DNA of 64,000 nt from Xiphydria camelus (Eukaryota; Arthropoda; Insecta; Hymenoptera; Xiphydriidae), in contig OY783194.1 in the NCBI GenBank assembly GCA_963678675.1, positions 16,793,370 through 16,857,369 of the forward strand, written 5' to 3'. Below, piece by piece: positions 45,740 to 55,839 of the stretch. Under the pieces are notes generated by a model. The model had not been told where the DNA came from. It ran no database searches and saw only the letters and a program-made list of their open reading frames with translations. The stretch's first letter is position 1. The number at the start of each line of letters is the position of its first letter. The position numbers and the translations under genes were made by a program.

Positions 45740-46051
45740 ATGGACTTTACGAAACTAAACGAGCTCGGCAGATCAGCCGGATATTTGGACACCAAAAAAT
45801 TATCCGAGTTAGAGGTTGGAAAGGAGTATCTGATGACCAAAGTGAAGAGGATCGCGACGAAATACGGTCTGAATATTGTGGTGGATGTGGAAAAGAGTTT
45901 CGCAGTCTTCCTCCCAACGAGAGTAAAGAAGATCTTCAAGGATGGTGACGATGTGGAGCTTGAGAAGCTTGTGAAGGAATGCGGCGAGAATAAGCTGCAC
46001 TTGAAGTACCTAGGCGGTAAATACAATTATTTCGAGTTTGTAAAGAAGTGA
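45740..46051 (+). CDS. Small OB-fold-like protein of Polinton-type elements
   Basis: 103 codons, intact. MDFTKLNELGRSAGYLDTKK is followed by LEVGKEYLMTKVKRIATKYG, VEKSFAVFLPTRVKKIF and LHLKYLGGKYNYFEFV. Short proteins with 'G..Y......R..TKYG......D.....F.LP.R' and a terminal 'L.YLGGKYN..EF' recur in insect Polinton-like loci. The pattern suggests an OB-fold, possibly a single-strand DNA-binding protein for replication. This is inference; no biochemistry is implied by the sequence. A polyA-like AATAAA follows at about 46,076. It is the only Polinton gene here with no visible damage. Confidence 0.65.
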   Translation: MDFTKLNELGRSAGYLDTKKLSELEVGKEYLMTKVKRIATKYGLNIVVDVEKSFAVFLPTRVKKIFKDGDDVELEKLVKECGENKLHLKYLGGKYNYFEFVKK

Positions 46052-46790
46052 ATTCTGAAACGAACTGAGTTTATGAATAAAAATTGAAAAAAAAAATAAA
46101 TGTGTCACTCATTTGTAATTTTAATCGAAAGAAATAATCTCTCTCCTTCAACGATTTGTCTTCGATGTAGTACAGAAGCGAATCTACGAATCGTCGCTCG
46201 CGACTGTTTAGTGTAAGCTAGTTGATGAGACTTAGACCTGCGAGAAGAAATTTCATTCGTTCATTGTTCCGACAAACGTTGGTCGGAATTTTATACGCAA
46301 TGATATCAGTTCTTAGCAATTAGTAGGAATGCGACACTTGGGTTAATTTCGATGGTAAAACGAATGGTATATTCCGCGAATCGTATCTATTCTTGTACTA
46401 GTAGTCCGTTTTAATGATATCCGTTGACCTGAGTACACGCGCATCCAGGTATAACTTAATTACCGCACATATCCGGACCCTCGGACCTCGATGTCTTCCA
46501 AAAGGGATTATCCTTTAGCCATTAGCTTGTTTCCTCGAAGGATATGAAATACGTCACGCGAAATTCCACGTACGGAACGCATTTGCATTTCTTCGAAAAC
46601 CTCCTCAGCCCTTTCGGAATACTATGAAGTTGTCCCCTCCTTACCAGGGGAGCTACTCACTTTCCTGGCCAAGCGAGACGCGTCGATAGCCACTCCCACC
46701 CAACCAATTAGCGTGCACCGCGTTACCCACACTATCCCCACTTAGCTATTAGTTTCTCTGTATATAAACCGCTACTGAATGTATCTCCGT
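46052..46790. other. Unassigned stretch
   Basis: No reading frame or repeat recognised beyond the 3' flank of the small gene. TATATAAACC at 46,760 resembles a TATA box, so the following repeats might be a promoter or LTR fragment. No LTR ends were found. Confidence 0.35.
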
Positions 46791-46799
46791 TAATGTGCA

Positions 46800-47040
46800 A
46801 TGTGCAAACGTGCCTCAGTCTGCACCGGGATCAGTGCCTCAGTCTGCCAGTCTATCCAGCACATTCAGGTCGTAAGTCCTTCAACTTACTCCGCGATTCT
46901 CTGAAGTGTAAATCCGTCAATGTGTAAGCGTGCCTCAGTCTGCACCGGGATCAGTGCCTCAGTCTGCCAGTCTATCCAGCACATTCAGGTCGTAAGTCCT
47001 TCAACTTACTCCGCGATTCTCTTAAGTGTACATCCGTTAT
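46800..47040. repeat. Two direct copies of a 120-bp unit
   Basis: GTGCCTCAGTCTGCACCGGG occurs at 46,810 and 46,930 and the following about 100 bp are almost identical. Within each unit GTGCCTCAGTCTGC itself occurs twice. Confidence 0.85.
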
Positions 47041-47386
47041 ATTTAAGTGCATTCGAATCAGTCAATTGCAACCACGGTTAATCGGCATCACCTGTATTTC
47101 GTTATTTCAAATATATCATTAGTTGTATAGTGAGTGCAGTGTCGAATCATTCCATTAACCGCTCGGTCTTGCTCCTTTTCACCACGCGTCGAACTCAATT
47201 CACCGTGGAATTCTCAAAATCCGCCTAGCGGTATGTTTGGCCAGTAGTCGTGTCACGAGCGAGTGTCTGCGGGATTTACGACCCCGCGGAGATCTACCAA
47301 CGATCGCACGGCTCCCAAACATTCATATATTTAAACGTGGGAGTCGATGAGAGGGGTCTTAGTTTTTACTTCAGAAGCGAACTTAC

Positions 47387-47391
<5 letters not shown>

Positions 47392-47468
<77 letters not shown>

Positions 47469-47546
47469 CCTCCCTCCCTCCCTCCCTCCCTCCCTCGCTC
47501 TCGCTCTCGCTCTCGCTCTCGCTCTCGCTCTCGCTCTCGCTCTCTC
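47392..47546. repeat. (TC)n / (CCCT)n / (GCTCTC)n simple-repeat tract
   Basis: Pure TC to about 47,464, then CCCT units, then GCTCTC units to about 47,541. Serine/leucine/arginine frames across it are artefacts. Confidence 0.95.
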
Positions 47547-47549
47547 TTT

Positions 47550-47690
47550 CTCATACCTGTAATTTATTATTATTTGATACCTGTACTGTGCACTGCCTTG
47601 CGGTGCGCAAAAATTTGTTCAAATTGAACAATAAACATTTATCTATCTATCTATCTATCTATCTCTCTCTCTCTCTCTCTCTCTCTCAAA
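47550..47690 (+). mobile_element. LINE-like 3' end with (ATCT)n tail
   Basis: TTGCGGTGCGCAAAAATTTG is followed by AACAATAAACATTT and then (ATCT)6 and (CT)n. A polyadenylation-like signal directly followed by a short tandem tail is typical of CR1/L2/RTE-type LINE 3' ends. Only the 3' end is present. Confidence 0.5.
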
Positions 47691-47699
47691 TAGCAAGTA

Positions 47700-48280
47700 C
47701 ATACTCTCACTCATAACACCATCTACAAGAGGCAACCTGAATACCTGGCTGATCTCAATACCCTCGCCATAAGACCGACAAGCAGAGTCGCACACAGCTT
47801 AACCCTCGTTGTACCAGCCCATCGGACTGAAATGTTGAAATCAGCCTTCGCTGTAGCTGCCCCATATCTGTGGAATTCTCTCTCCCAGGAGTTGGTGGAG
47901 ACTACCAGTCTGCCCAGCTTCAAGGCCAAATCAAAGCAATGGCTAACCACCGAGGAGGTGCGCACTAACTGATTCGGCCCCACCACACGGAGAGATAGCA
48001 GAGCTCACTTTTATACACTACTTGTATAATTCTTGTATCTACTTGTATTCTTTAGCTGCCTGGTCTGATCCCCACATGCTTACTTTGCTTGTTAATTATT
48101 ATTGCTTGTGCCACTTCTCTCGCCTAGGACAGACCAAGCTCTCTTAACTATTTACCTTATCAATTGCTTGTACAATCTATCTTCATGCTTGTTCGCTGTG
48201 TCCCCGGACACAATTTTTGTTCAACCCTGAGCAATAAACTTTTTATCAGTCAGTCAGTCAGTCAGTCTCTCTCTCTCTCT
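47700..48280 (+). pseudogene. 5'-truncated LINE: end of reverse-transcriptase ORF and (CAGT)n tail
   Basis: The plus-strand reading ADLNTLAIRPTSRVAHSLTL, then RTEMLKSAFAVAAPYLWNSL and ETTSLPSFKAKSKQWL-TTEE is the extreme C-terminus of a LINE ORF2 ('R......F...A..LWN.LP......S...FK..L'). About 250 bp of 3' sequence follow, ending GAGCAATAAACTTTTTAT and (CAGT)5. It lies between the small Polinton gene and the capsid block, so it was inserted into the element or its flank. Confidence 0.7.
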
Positions 48281-48320
48281 ACAAAAAATTAACCATCTTG
48301 GCAATAAACACAATCCTTAA

Positions 48321-49050
48321 TCATAGGTCGCGGTCCATCGTAATCTTCTCTGCCTCTCGGCACCCGGTGATGTCTTCCACATGGACCACAATCGGCGATA
48401 CTCTGTCCTCGGTATATTTATCTAGTAGTTTGTCCCACACATCTTCGATCGTGTTGGCGGCAAAGACGGTGAGAAAGTCTTTAAGGAGCTGGGCGATGTC
48501 TTCGGTGGTCATCGAGGTAAGGCTCTCAGTCTCGAAGAAAATCTTCAGGGAGCGAGTCAATAATGGGGGATTACCCTTGTACTTCAATCAGGTTTCCAAG
48601 CGTTTTACATTCTCAGCGACATAGAAATATCAATCGGAGTAGTGGCGCTGACATCTGAATGTTGGCTCGCTGCGTAGTTTGCTCAGCGAGGGACAACCCA
48701 GCTTATCCAAATTGACAATGGTGCACTCGGTGTACTCTCGCAACCAGTCTTTCTTTTCCTCGCCCTTCACGTACATCGTGGAGACACCACGTAGATGAGG
48801 TCCGAGCATATTTTCAATCATGACATACGGCACGATCCCAGAATTCCACGAAAGTCCATGGAAGTTACGTTGCAACCAGGAATTGCTACGGTGATACATC
48901 GTGGGCAGTTTCCACGAAGAAACTGGAAGGTTTGAATAGAAAAGTCGTGGTTTCCCGTGGCTCAGAGTTGAGGGTGAGCACGGCAAGTTCCTTCACCAAG
49001 AATTGGTTGTGGGGCATCTGGAAGCCCTGTACGTCGACCACAACTTCCAT
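48321..49050 (-). pseudogene. Conserved Polinton-associated protein of unknown function
   Basis: Starts at ATG 49,048-49,050: MEVVVDVQGFQMPHNQFLVK, with RETTTFLFKP. After a frameshift near 48,930 it continues as WKLPTMYHRSNSWLQRNFHG, then STMYVKGEEKKDWLREY and LGCPSLSKL. Stops occur near 48,628 and 48,590, after which the same frame stays open to 48,321. This N-terminal 'VVVD.QGF..P.N.F..KE' protein is frequent beside capsid genes in insect elements. It starts 23 bp after the capsid-like gene and is on the same strand. Function unknown to me. Confidence 0.6.
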
Positions 49051-49072
49051 GATGGAAATGAGCTCCTCGGAG

Positions 49073-50247
49073 CTATGCCAGCCTATTTACCACACCGCTG
49101 ATTGGTCGGTATTCCACTATGCGGTTGTGCAGGATAAGGCAGTACGCTGCAGTATCAACGGGGAAATTTGCGCTCGCTTCGAACTCCAGACGCACATCCA
49201 CCAGTCCCAATTTCACCGACTCGTTTTGCTTCGAACAATCGACGACAATGAGGGGTGCGTATTCGAGGAAATCGTCTTTGCTCAGCCACGGTTGGGACTC
49301 CTTGCCGTAGTATGTGGTCTGGAAATTGGTGCACCTCTCGTACAGCAGGGCGTACTGATTGTGTCCAATGTCGAAATTGAGGTTTCCGTAGGGATAGCAC
49401 TGCGAGTTCAAGAACAGCTTGACGTCTCTGATGTTGCAGTGGTCGAATCGACTTGCGTTCTTGTTCTTCTTGTTCTTTCGCCCGATTTGGAAGCCCAGTA
49501 CGACGTAACACGGTTTCTCCAACTGCGTCGAGGTCTTCACGGTCCACACATGCTTAGAGGTGCGTGGAAACATGGGATACTCGTACAGTTCCCACGTGCG
49601 AAAGCTCATGGAGATGGGCGCATCATTGGCGATAAAGTTCAGCAGCTGAATCTTTAGTATCGCAATCTTAAAGACTTCCTCGGTAGACTGCACGACGGCA
49701 TTCGCATCGCTGTTTGCCCGCGTAAGAATTAGCTCGTGCTTGGCGTTGACGACTATTCGTCGGTAGTCTTCGGCGAAACCGAGCATCAAGCTCAGCGGTA
49801 TGGAGACGTCAAAGTAGCCTTCACCGTTGGTCAGCCTCTTGCTTTCCCTGACACGAGCCAGCCGGCGTTCTCCAGCAGTGGACGCTGACCGGGGCTCAGG
49901 GACACGAAGCCCTTCATGAGGCTCGTGAGTGCGATATTCTTGCTTCAATTGATCTCGACAGCATTGAGCTCGTAGCGTATCTCCTCGAAGAGATGGCAGA
50001 TGCCGTTGTTAACGAGAGCGGTGTTTGCAGCTACCGCAGATCCATCAGCCTTCAAGAGCCGACCGTGCACGTGCAGCGAGCTCTTGCTCGGCAACAGATA
50101 CACATCCTGGTGTTGAATGGTGATGCGAATTTCGTCGCTGTTTTTGAAGGTCGATGAAGTGTACGGTTGGTGAGCATGCACTTGACAGTAGGCGATGGAC
50201 TCGTCGAAGGCGATCGGTGTGTGAACGGTTGTGATCTCCTCCTCCAT
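49073..50247 (-). pseudogene. Polinton-like major capsid (double jelly-roll type) candidate
   Basis: Two minus-strand frames joined by one frameshift near 49,946. The N-terminal part reads FDESIAYCQVHAHQPYTSST, DEIRITIQHQDVYLLPSKSS and NNGICHLFEEIRYELNAVEI. The C-terminal part reads GYFDVSIPLSLMLGFAEDYR, NAKHELILTRANSDANAV, SMSFRTWELYEYPMF and PYGNLNFDIGHNQYALLYE. Total about 390 codons. An upstream Ser-rich frame from ATG 50,396 may be the original N-terminus. Length, position and pattern fit the PY-type major capsid of Polinton/adintovirus-like elements. Decayed by the frameshift. Confidence 0.65.
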
Positions 50248-50439
50248 GGTACTGGGTAGACGATAAAGATGCAGTAGCAAAATCGCACTGTCACTTCCCC
50301 AGTCTTCCTCTTCCGCTGGCTGCTTTCACTCATAGACCCAGATTCGTCAGTAGCTCCAGATTCGGACGTGTTAGCACTCTGATGGTGTTTCGGCATGATG
50401 GTTTACTCTTGTATCCTCTCCCGTGGTAAACGATCCCCA

Positions 50440-51170
50440 TCACGATGACGATTTGACGTGCAGTCTCACGGTTATAACTTCCCCACGGAAATTAACTAAA
50501 TCCCCGTCCTGATCGACCAATCGCAGCAGAAGATGGTGTATCGTTCGAACGGCGATCGGCAGGTAAATGGCGTGGGTCGGTACCTCCACGATCTTATATC
50601 CCGGTGGAACGCTGGGGAAAAATTCATGGATGGTGTGCACGCTGCGTTCGTTGATGAAGGCACCCGTGGTTATGTTGCACTCGGCTCTCAGCGCGTTGAC
50701 CTTGAGAATAGTCAGTGGTAGATCGGATTGATGATTGACATTCGTCTCCAGAAACGAATGCGCGGGGGTCTGCGCATGTTGCGGTGTGAAACCCAACAGC
50801 CGACCAATGCTGTTATACGGTCGAAAATCCACGTCGTGACTGCACTTAACTTCACTACGAAGCGTGTTATTGTTGGGCTTGATGTTGATGACGATATTCT
50901 GGTCGAGAAGCACCTTTTGCACGTAGCTCTTGATGCCCTCGATCTAGTAGCTACCGGTGGGTATAACAACCACCTTTCCTTGACCAACGTGCAGCTTATT
51001 GTTGCCAACGTCTATGTTGGGTATCGAGTTGAAGGTCAGCAGTTCCACCAATCCGAGTGTGTAGCTCTTGAAAGGTAAGAGTTCGATGGGTGGAAAGTAC
51101 TGCGCCTCGAGCACCGAGGATGTTCCCGATAGAGTCAGAGTGAACGATTCCCCCTTGACTGTGAGGTGTC
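50440..51170 (-). pseudogene. Penton/minor-capsid-like protein
   Basis: The minus-strand frame begins HLTVKGESFTLTLSGTSS, then QYFPPIELLPFKSYTLGL, SIPNIDVGNNKLHVG and, after a TAG near 50,946, VQKVLLDQNIVINIKPNNNT, SIGRLLGFTPQ, LKVNALRAECNITTGAF and VHTIHEFFPSVPPGYKIVEV. It fits the jelly-roll minor capsid (PC1/penton) of this element class. No ATG remains at the expected start (a TGA lies just before it). One nonsense codon and a lost start make it a pseudogene. Confidence 0.6.
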
Positions 51171-51205
51171 AATGAGCACGCAAACGTTTTATAGTAGCTG
51201 CTCAC

Positions 51206-51784
51206 TCAAGAACTTAAGGCACAAATATCAACACTCTCAAAAGTGCTGTAGTCCTGATACCGCTCGTGATTGTACTTGACACTGCCAACACCGAGATACG
51301 TCACGAGATCCGGCGGTGGACGTAGATTGCCGAAAATGTCAAAGTACACGACATCGTTGCCGACATTTCGGTAGGCGACCCAGTGAGTTCCGGAACCGCT
51401 CGCGTCGTCGAGGTTAACGATGGCTGATTTACACCTTCGAGGTCCGCTTCTGGGTAGGGCGTTTCGCATGAAGACAAATGTCGTCGCATGTGGTCGCAAA
51501 TGAAGTCCCAGACCACGTCTGTACGATTTCAGGTGAAGTCCTCTACCTAGAGCGATGGCTTCCATCGTCTGGTTGTGTTTCTGACTTTCCTCCAGCTGTC
51601 GCTTGGCGGTACTCGCATCGTTCACAGCCTTGACGATTCCAGGAGTGCCACCTGCCATCGCTCCGATTGCACTGAGACCCGCGAATAGTGGAACGAGGAA
51701 TGGCAGGAAACCGCCAATTTTCGGTGGCACGAGTAGAATGCGCGGAGATCGCACTTTGTATCTTCCACCAGCTCTCTTGACAGC
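51206..51784 (-). pseudogene. pVI-like hydrophobic segment fused to an adenain-type protease
   Basis: In frame with the PLA2/core part above, separated only by a stop at 51,785. First VPPKIGGFLPFLVPLFAGLS and GGTPGIVKAVNDAS, a glycine-rich amphipathic stretch like adenoviral pVI, then EESQKHNQTMEAIALGRGL. Next is the cysteine-protease domain: FMRNALPRSGPRR, SAIVNLDDASGSGTHWVAYR (catalytic His), VVYFDIFGN (Asp) and HERYQDYST (Gln). The region around the catalytic Cys is altered: the expected 'CGHLC' reads SVDIC in frame, and LCLKFL follows only in another frame. About 30 codons before FMRN also seem to be missing. In viruses this protease matures the capsid. Inactive here. Confidence 0.65.
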
Positions 51785-52240
51785 CTAGCCTCGAAGGGCA
51801 GATCTGACGGCTGAGAGCGCATTCTTGCCTGAGAGCATGGACTTCTTCGCTGCGTCGACGATCTTCCTCAGTGTGGTTGAAGGCTTCTGCTTCTTCTTCT
51901 TCGAATCCATTCTAAGTTTCCTCTTCTTCTTCTCCTTGAGACCCATTCCGAGTTTTCTCTTGACATTCATGGTGTTTGATACAGCCAGAGCTGCCACTTT
52001 CTCGACAGTGTTCGCGTCTTTGGCGAATACGCGTAGCAAGGCCTTCGCCGCGAGCACCTTGTCCGCTCGACTCCTCGCTTCGAGATTCTCCCGGTTTTTC
52101 GAGTAGGCGATGTCGTGCTCCTTGCAAGCCGCGTCGAGGGGATTGATCCTCGGGTCGCTTCACGCGAGCCTCTCGGCCAATCTCGTGCCCGGTCCGCAGT
52201 ACTGGTATCCCGGGATGTGCAGCTCGACGGGGAGTTTGTT
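51785..52240 (-). pseudogene. Phospholipase A2-like domain with basic core-protein tail
   Basis: Minus-strand frame: INKLPVELHIPGYQYCGPGT contains the Ca-binding loop (Y.CGPG). A TGA near 52,157 interrupts. Then INPLDAACKEHDIAYSKNR follows with the catalytic D..C..HD..Y motif, then AKALLRVFAKDAN and a Lys/Arg-rich tail (VKRKLGMG, EKKKRKL, KKKQKPSTTLRKI). PLA2 domains of this kind occur in parvovirus VP1 and in insect Polinton-type structural proteins, where they are thought to breach membranes. The basic tail resembles adenoviral core proteins. It ends at a stop at 51,785, after which the same frame runs on into the pVI-like/protease part, so one polyprotein is likely ancestral. Confidence 0.7.
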
Positions 52241-52372
52241 GATGATGCTGTTAACGATACCCTTACCGCGTCATTTGCGCGCTGCAGTCCTAGATCTGTG
52301 CACGAGCATGTCCGGGGTGTAACTGAAGGGCCAATCTATATAAACGCGGTACTTATAGCTTTCGCACCAGTC
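52241..52372 (+). promoter_or_regulatory. Divergent promoter region with TATA box
   Basis: It lies between the minus-strand PLA2 gene and the plus-strand ATPase. TATATAAA at 52,337-52,344 lies 29 bp before the ATPase ATG at 52,373. No clear TATA element faces the other way. Confidence 0.5.
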
Positions 52373-53036
52373 ATGACCGAACTACGATTCGACCAACAGT
52401 CCACGAGACTGCCCGTGATGAACTTTGACGAGCTCGCGCAACGGAGCGTTGAGAAAAAGCGGCACGGTGATTTGCTGCCAAATAGTGTGCGGGCAGTGTT
52501 TTGCGGGCCGTCCAACTACGGCAAGACGAACACGCTGCTCACCCTCGTGATGCACCCCGATGGACTGAGATTCGAGAACGTGTATGTCCCCATCCCTTCA
52601 ACGAGTATGTGTACCATCCCTTCAACGAGCACGAGTAGGTGGTGTCACCGGAAGAGACACGTCCAAACTCGATAATGATCTTCGACAACATCGCTTGCGA
52701 GAAGCAACACGGCATCAGAGCCTTTTTCTGCATGGGTAAACACAGGGACGTCGACTGCTTCTACCTCTGTCAGACGTACGCTCGCATTCCCAAGCACCTG
52801 GTGCGTGATAATGCCAATCTGCTGGTTCTCTTCCGGCAGGATGACATGAATCTCCGACACGTTTACGACGATCATGTGAACACGGACATGTCTTACACGA
52901 AGTTCAAAGACATATGCTCCGCTTGTTGGAATGCCGACAAGTACGGATTCGTTGTTATCGACGAGGATCGGGAGCTCAACGAGGGCAGATACAGAAGGGG
53001 TTTCGACTGCTTCGTGAACCTGATAAATGTGCAGTG
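52373..53036 (+). pseudogene. Polinton genome-packaging ATPase (FtsK/A32-like)
   Basis: MTELRFDQQSTRLPVMNFDE leads to the Walker A loop AVFCGPSNYGKTNTLLTLV. About 25 codons after FENVYV are deleted and a CCCTTCAACGAG segment is duplicated, shifting the frame. Reading resumes at VSPEETRPNSIMIFDNIACE (Walker B; the usual second acidic residue reads N), then GKHRDVDCFYLCQTYARIPK, DNANLLVLFRQDD and a C-terminal CSACWNADKYGFVVID. The enzyme pumps DNA into capsids in this virus class. The frameshift and deletion inactivate it. Confidence 0.8.
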
Positions 53037-53083
53037 ATTGTTGAAGCGTTGATCAGTTGATTCTTGCATCCGGTCGCGTCAAC

Positions 53084-53966
53084 ATGCACAGCGAGATACG
53101 CAAGGAGAAGGACGTCTTGCGTCAAATCGCGAAAGTCAGCGATGGGATTGGCGAAAGCATCGAATGATGAAACTGGGCAGAGAGAGAGCACCGAACGTGT
53201 GATGAGTGAAGTCTTCAAACCTATGGTGAACCCCCTGCAGAAATTGGTTGATACGTCTCGGTCCATGGTTTCCGTTAAGGGTGAGCCGAAGCGGGAGAAG
53301 GAGGAGCCGCAGTTGGAGGAAGATGCTCTGCTGCCTCAGACGATAACGGATGACACTGAGGATGAGGAGGAGGAGGGAGAGGTGGAAGAGGAGGAAGAGG
53401 ACGACTTTGCGTGGAAGTACTTAAGGAAGTTGGAAACGAAAGATTTGGACACGACTTACGGTGTGCGCGAGTTCACCGGAAGGAAGTTGATAATTTGTAA
53501 TTCTCCGATAGTCTTCAAACATAATCTCATTCACGTAGGTGATGTAGTTTATCCGAACACCACTGGTATGATGGAGCTACTTTTCAAGAAGATACCCAAC
53601 GAGACCCTCGTGAGTCAGGATGATCCGAACAATTATGGAAAAATCATGCTCGCGACGAATGCGCACAGAAAGTATTACCACACAAATGAAGAGATACGCC
53701 ATACCAAGAGTATCAAGTTCGACAGCATTATGCCGAGAGTGATCGGTTACCGCGCTGAGTCACCGAAACGCAAAGGAGCAGGCCTACCACGATACATGGT
53801 CGCCGAGAGTGGCAAACGAGTGGATTACACGTACTGGGACGATCTCAACGAACTCGTAGATCGCCTTCATCTGCTACTAGCGTCTCAGGCTATCGGTAAC
53901 TCGAGTCACTCCAACGAGATCATATCCATCATCGAGGAATTGCGTGAAGCCGGCATCATTTATTAG
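53084..53966 (+). pseudogene. Conserved insect-element protein (DUF8207-like)
   Basis: ATG at 53,084 gives SEIRKEKDVLRQIAKVSDGI. A frameshift near 53,150 moves reading into ERVMSEVFKPMVNPLQKLVD, followed by a long acidic run (EDEEEEGEVEEEEEDDFAWK). The conserved block is TKDLDTTYGVREF, GDVVYPNTTGMMELLFKKIP, NNYGKIMLATNAHRKYY, RYMVAESGKRVDYTYWDDLN and a terminal IISIIEELREAGIIY. I recognise this from loci beside Polinton-type integrases in many insects; the label DUF8207 is from memory. It is possibly a virion or assembly protein; function unproven. Apart from the N-terminal frameshift it is intact. Confidence 0.65.
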
Positions 53967-54000
53967 TGGGATCGCACGATGTTTTTTCACCAGTACCATC

Positions 54001-54315
54001 ATGAGCATCGACGTATTCGGACGAAAGTTGAACGGTAGAAGTGGACGCGGTCCTCCGGGACCTTCCGGCGAGGGATTAAAATTTACCGATGATGGATAGT
54101 ACGATGTGGGGAACAAGAGACTGTGCAATGTCACCCATCCCACACGGCCGCACGATGCTGTTACATTGAGCGTCGCGCAGAGTCTGATACGGCAGGAAAT
54201 TCAAACCACGAATGCAATGATCCGAAATCTCCAACTGTCTGCTGCAGAGTCCCTGAGCGATGTAAATACAATGATTCGAGACTTGCAAGAGTCTGAGGAA
54301 GCAACACATGAATAG
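54001..54315 (+). pseudogene. Collagen-like/coiled-coil small protein (fibre-like candidate)
   Basis: MSIDVFGRKLNGRSGRGPPG, then PSGEGLKFTDDG and a TAG at 54,097-54,099; then YDVGNKRLCNVTHPTRPHDA and VTLSVAQSLIRQEIQTTNAM, with heptad-like repeats to a stop at 54,315. A short Gly-Pro-Pro motif, a 'D..NKRL.NV..P....DAV' trimer-like motif and a coiled coil are typical of phage and virus tail-fibre-like proteins, and this gene recurs just before the integrase in insect elements. Role inferred only. One nonsense codon. Confidence 0.55.
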
Positions 54316-54396
54316 AGAAACGGCGCATAATTTGACGCTGGAGAGTTCCGAGTTCAGTAATCGGTTGTATGCCCGATTGAGAGCACTGGAGGATAA

Positions 54397-55319
54397 ATGG
54401 GCGAAGAGAAGTTAGCTGTGGTGCTGGAACTTCATAAGCCGGCAAGAAGAAACTTCCTGCGTCGGTGCGTTGACGTTCGCGGTCTGGATGAGACCTGGCA
54501 GGCGGATCTCGCCGACATGTCGGTTTACGCGAGAGCTAACGGTGGACACCACTTCCTACTGACGGTAATTGATGTATTTTCGAAATTCGCCTGGGCCGTA
54601 CCCTCCAAGAGCAAGAACGCCAATGACGTTACAACCGCCATGAAAACCGTTCTCGAGCGGAGATGTGCACCGAAGAACCTGCAAGTTGACTCTGGCAGGG
54701 AATTCTATAACGCCAAGTTCAAGACTCTCATGCAGCGACACGGCATCAACCTGTACTCGACTTTCAGCAACCTGAAAGCATCCATCTGCAAGCGTTTCAA
54801 TCGCACCCTGAAGAGCAAGATGTGGATGCAATTCAGCTTACGTGGAAATTACAAGTGGATAGATATTTTGCCTGACTTAGTGTCCACCTACAACGACAGC
54901 AAACATCGAACCATCGGGATGAAATCGCGCAAGGTCACCGCTCGAAACGCCCAACAGCTGTTGCAACGTGTGTACAAGACTTTTAATGCAGAGACGAAAA
55001 AGAAGAAGAAGCCAAAGTTCCGATTCAGGGTAAAGTACGTGTCAGCAAGTTCAAGCACGTCTTTGAGAAGGGTTACACACCCAACTGGACTACGGAGATA
55101 TTCACCGTTGCTGGGGTAAAAAACACCAATCCAGTGACATACTGGTTGAAGGATTACCAAGATCAGCCCATAGAAGGTGCTTTCTACGAGGAGAAACTCG
55201 TCGCGGTCAAACATCCCGACGTATACCTCGTGGAGCGGGTGCTCAGGAGACGCGGAAATAGACTATTTGTAAAGTGGTTGGGTTTTACTGATTCACACAG
55301 CAGTTGGATAAATAAATAA
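54397..55319 (+). pseudogene. Polinton integrase with C-terminal chromodomain
   Basis: VDVRGLDETWQADLADMSVY (first Asp), GGHHFLLTVIDVFSKFAWAV, KNLQVDSGREFYNAKFKTLM (second Asp), then STFSNLKASICKRFNRTLKS. In this family the last motif normally has Glu before Arg-Phe-Asn; here that codon is AAG (Lys), so the DDE triad is broken. A frameshift near 55,032 separates the core from the SH3-like and chromodomain part (VTYWLKDYQDQPIEGAFYEE, YLVERVLRRRGNRLFVKWLG). It is the retroviral-type integrase of Polintons. Convergent with the polymerase gene. Confidence 0.85.
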
Positions 55320-55349
55320 TTCTTTATTCCACCAAATCGTAATCCTATT

Positions 55350-55625
55350 CATTTATAGGGATACATCTGTGGTGAAAGTTGATTGCATGACACGCGCCGC
55401 TTTTTTTTTTTTTGGAGGGGGACTGCTTTTTACGCACACCTCGGGTGGGCGAACCCGAGGTAGTGTGGGATGCGAGACACCCCGCTATATTATGAGTCCC
55501 ATAGTGCAACGCGGGGGCCCCCTACCCACTAAACCTAAACCTCCTTGCCACGTACGCACCGTTTTCCTGGCAAATACGAGGAGAACCTTCGGATCGAGCA
55601 GAGCAATCGGTTGGAAGTCTTTAGT

Positions 55626-55703
<78 letters not shown>

Positions 55704-55830
55704 ATGCCGGTTAGTTTTACTTAAGTATATCCACACCTATATTTACATCCACATACACGCACGCACACCTATATTTACATTTGTAACCCTATTCAACACG
55801 GACTCATTTACTCATCCACATCCATATGTA
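55350..55830. other. Spacer between integrase and polymerase with (TC)n
   Basis: Contains a T-run (55,400), a CCTCGGGTGGGCGAACCCGAGG hairpin near 55,440, and (TC)n at about 55,627-55,700, then CACACC/ACATTT words. No gene. Confidence 0.6.
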
Positions 55831-55839
55831 CATTTGTAA

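Noticed and set aside
46740..47240. Solo LTR with TATA box
   Set aside because: TATATAA and repeats are present, but no TG...CA ends, target duplication or primer site could be identified.
47366..47562. Arg/Glu- and Ser/Leu-repeat proteins
   Set aside because: Translations of (TC)n and related simple repeats, as also at 15,133-15,579 and 55,485-55,736.
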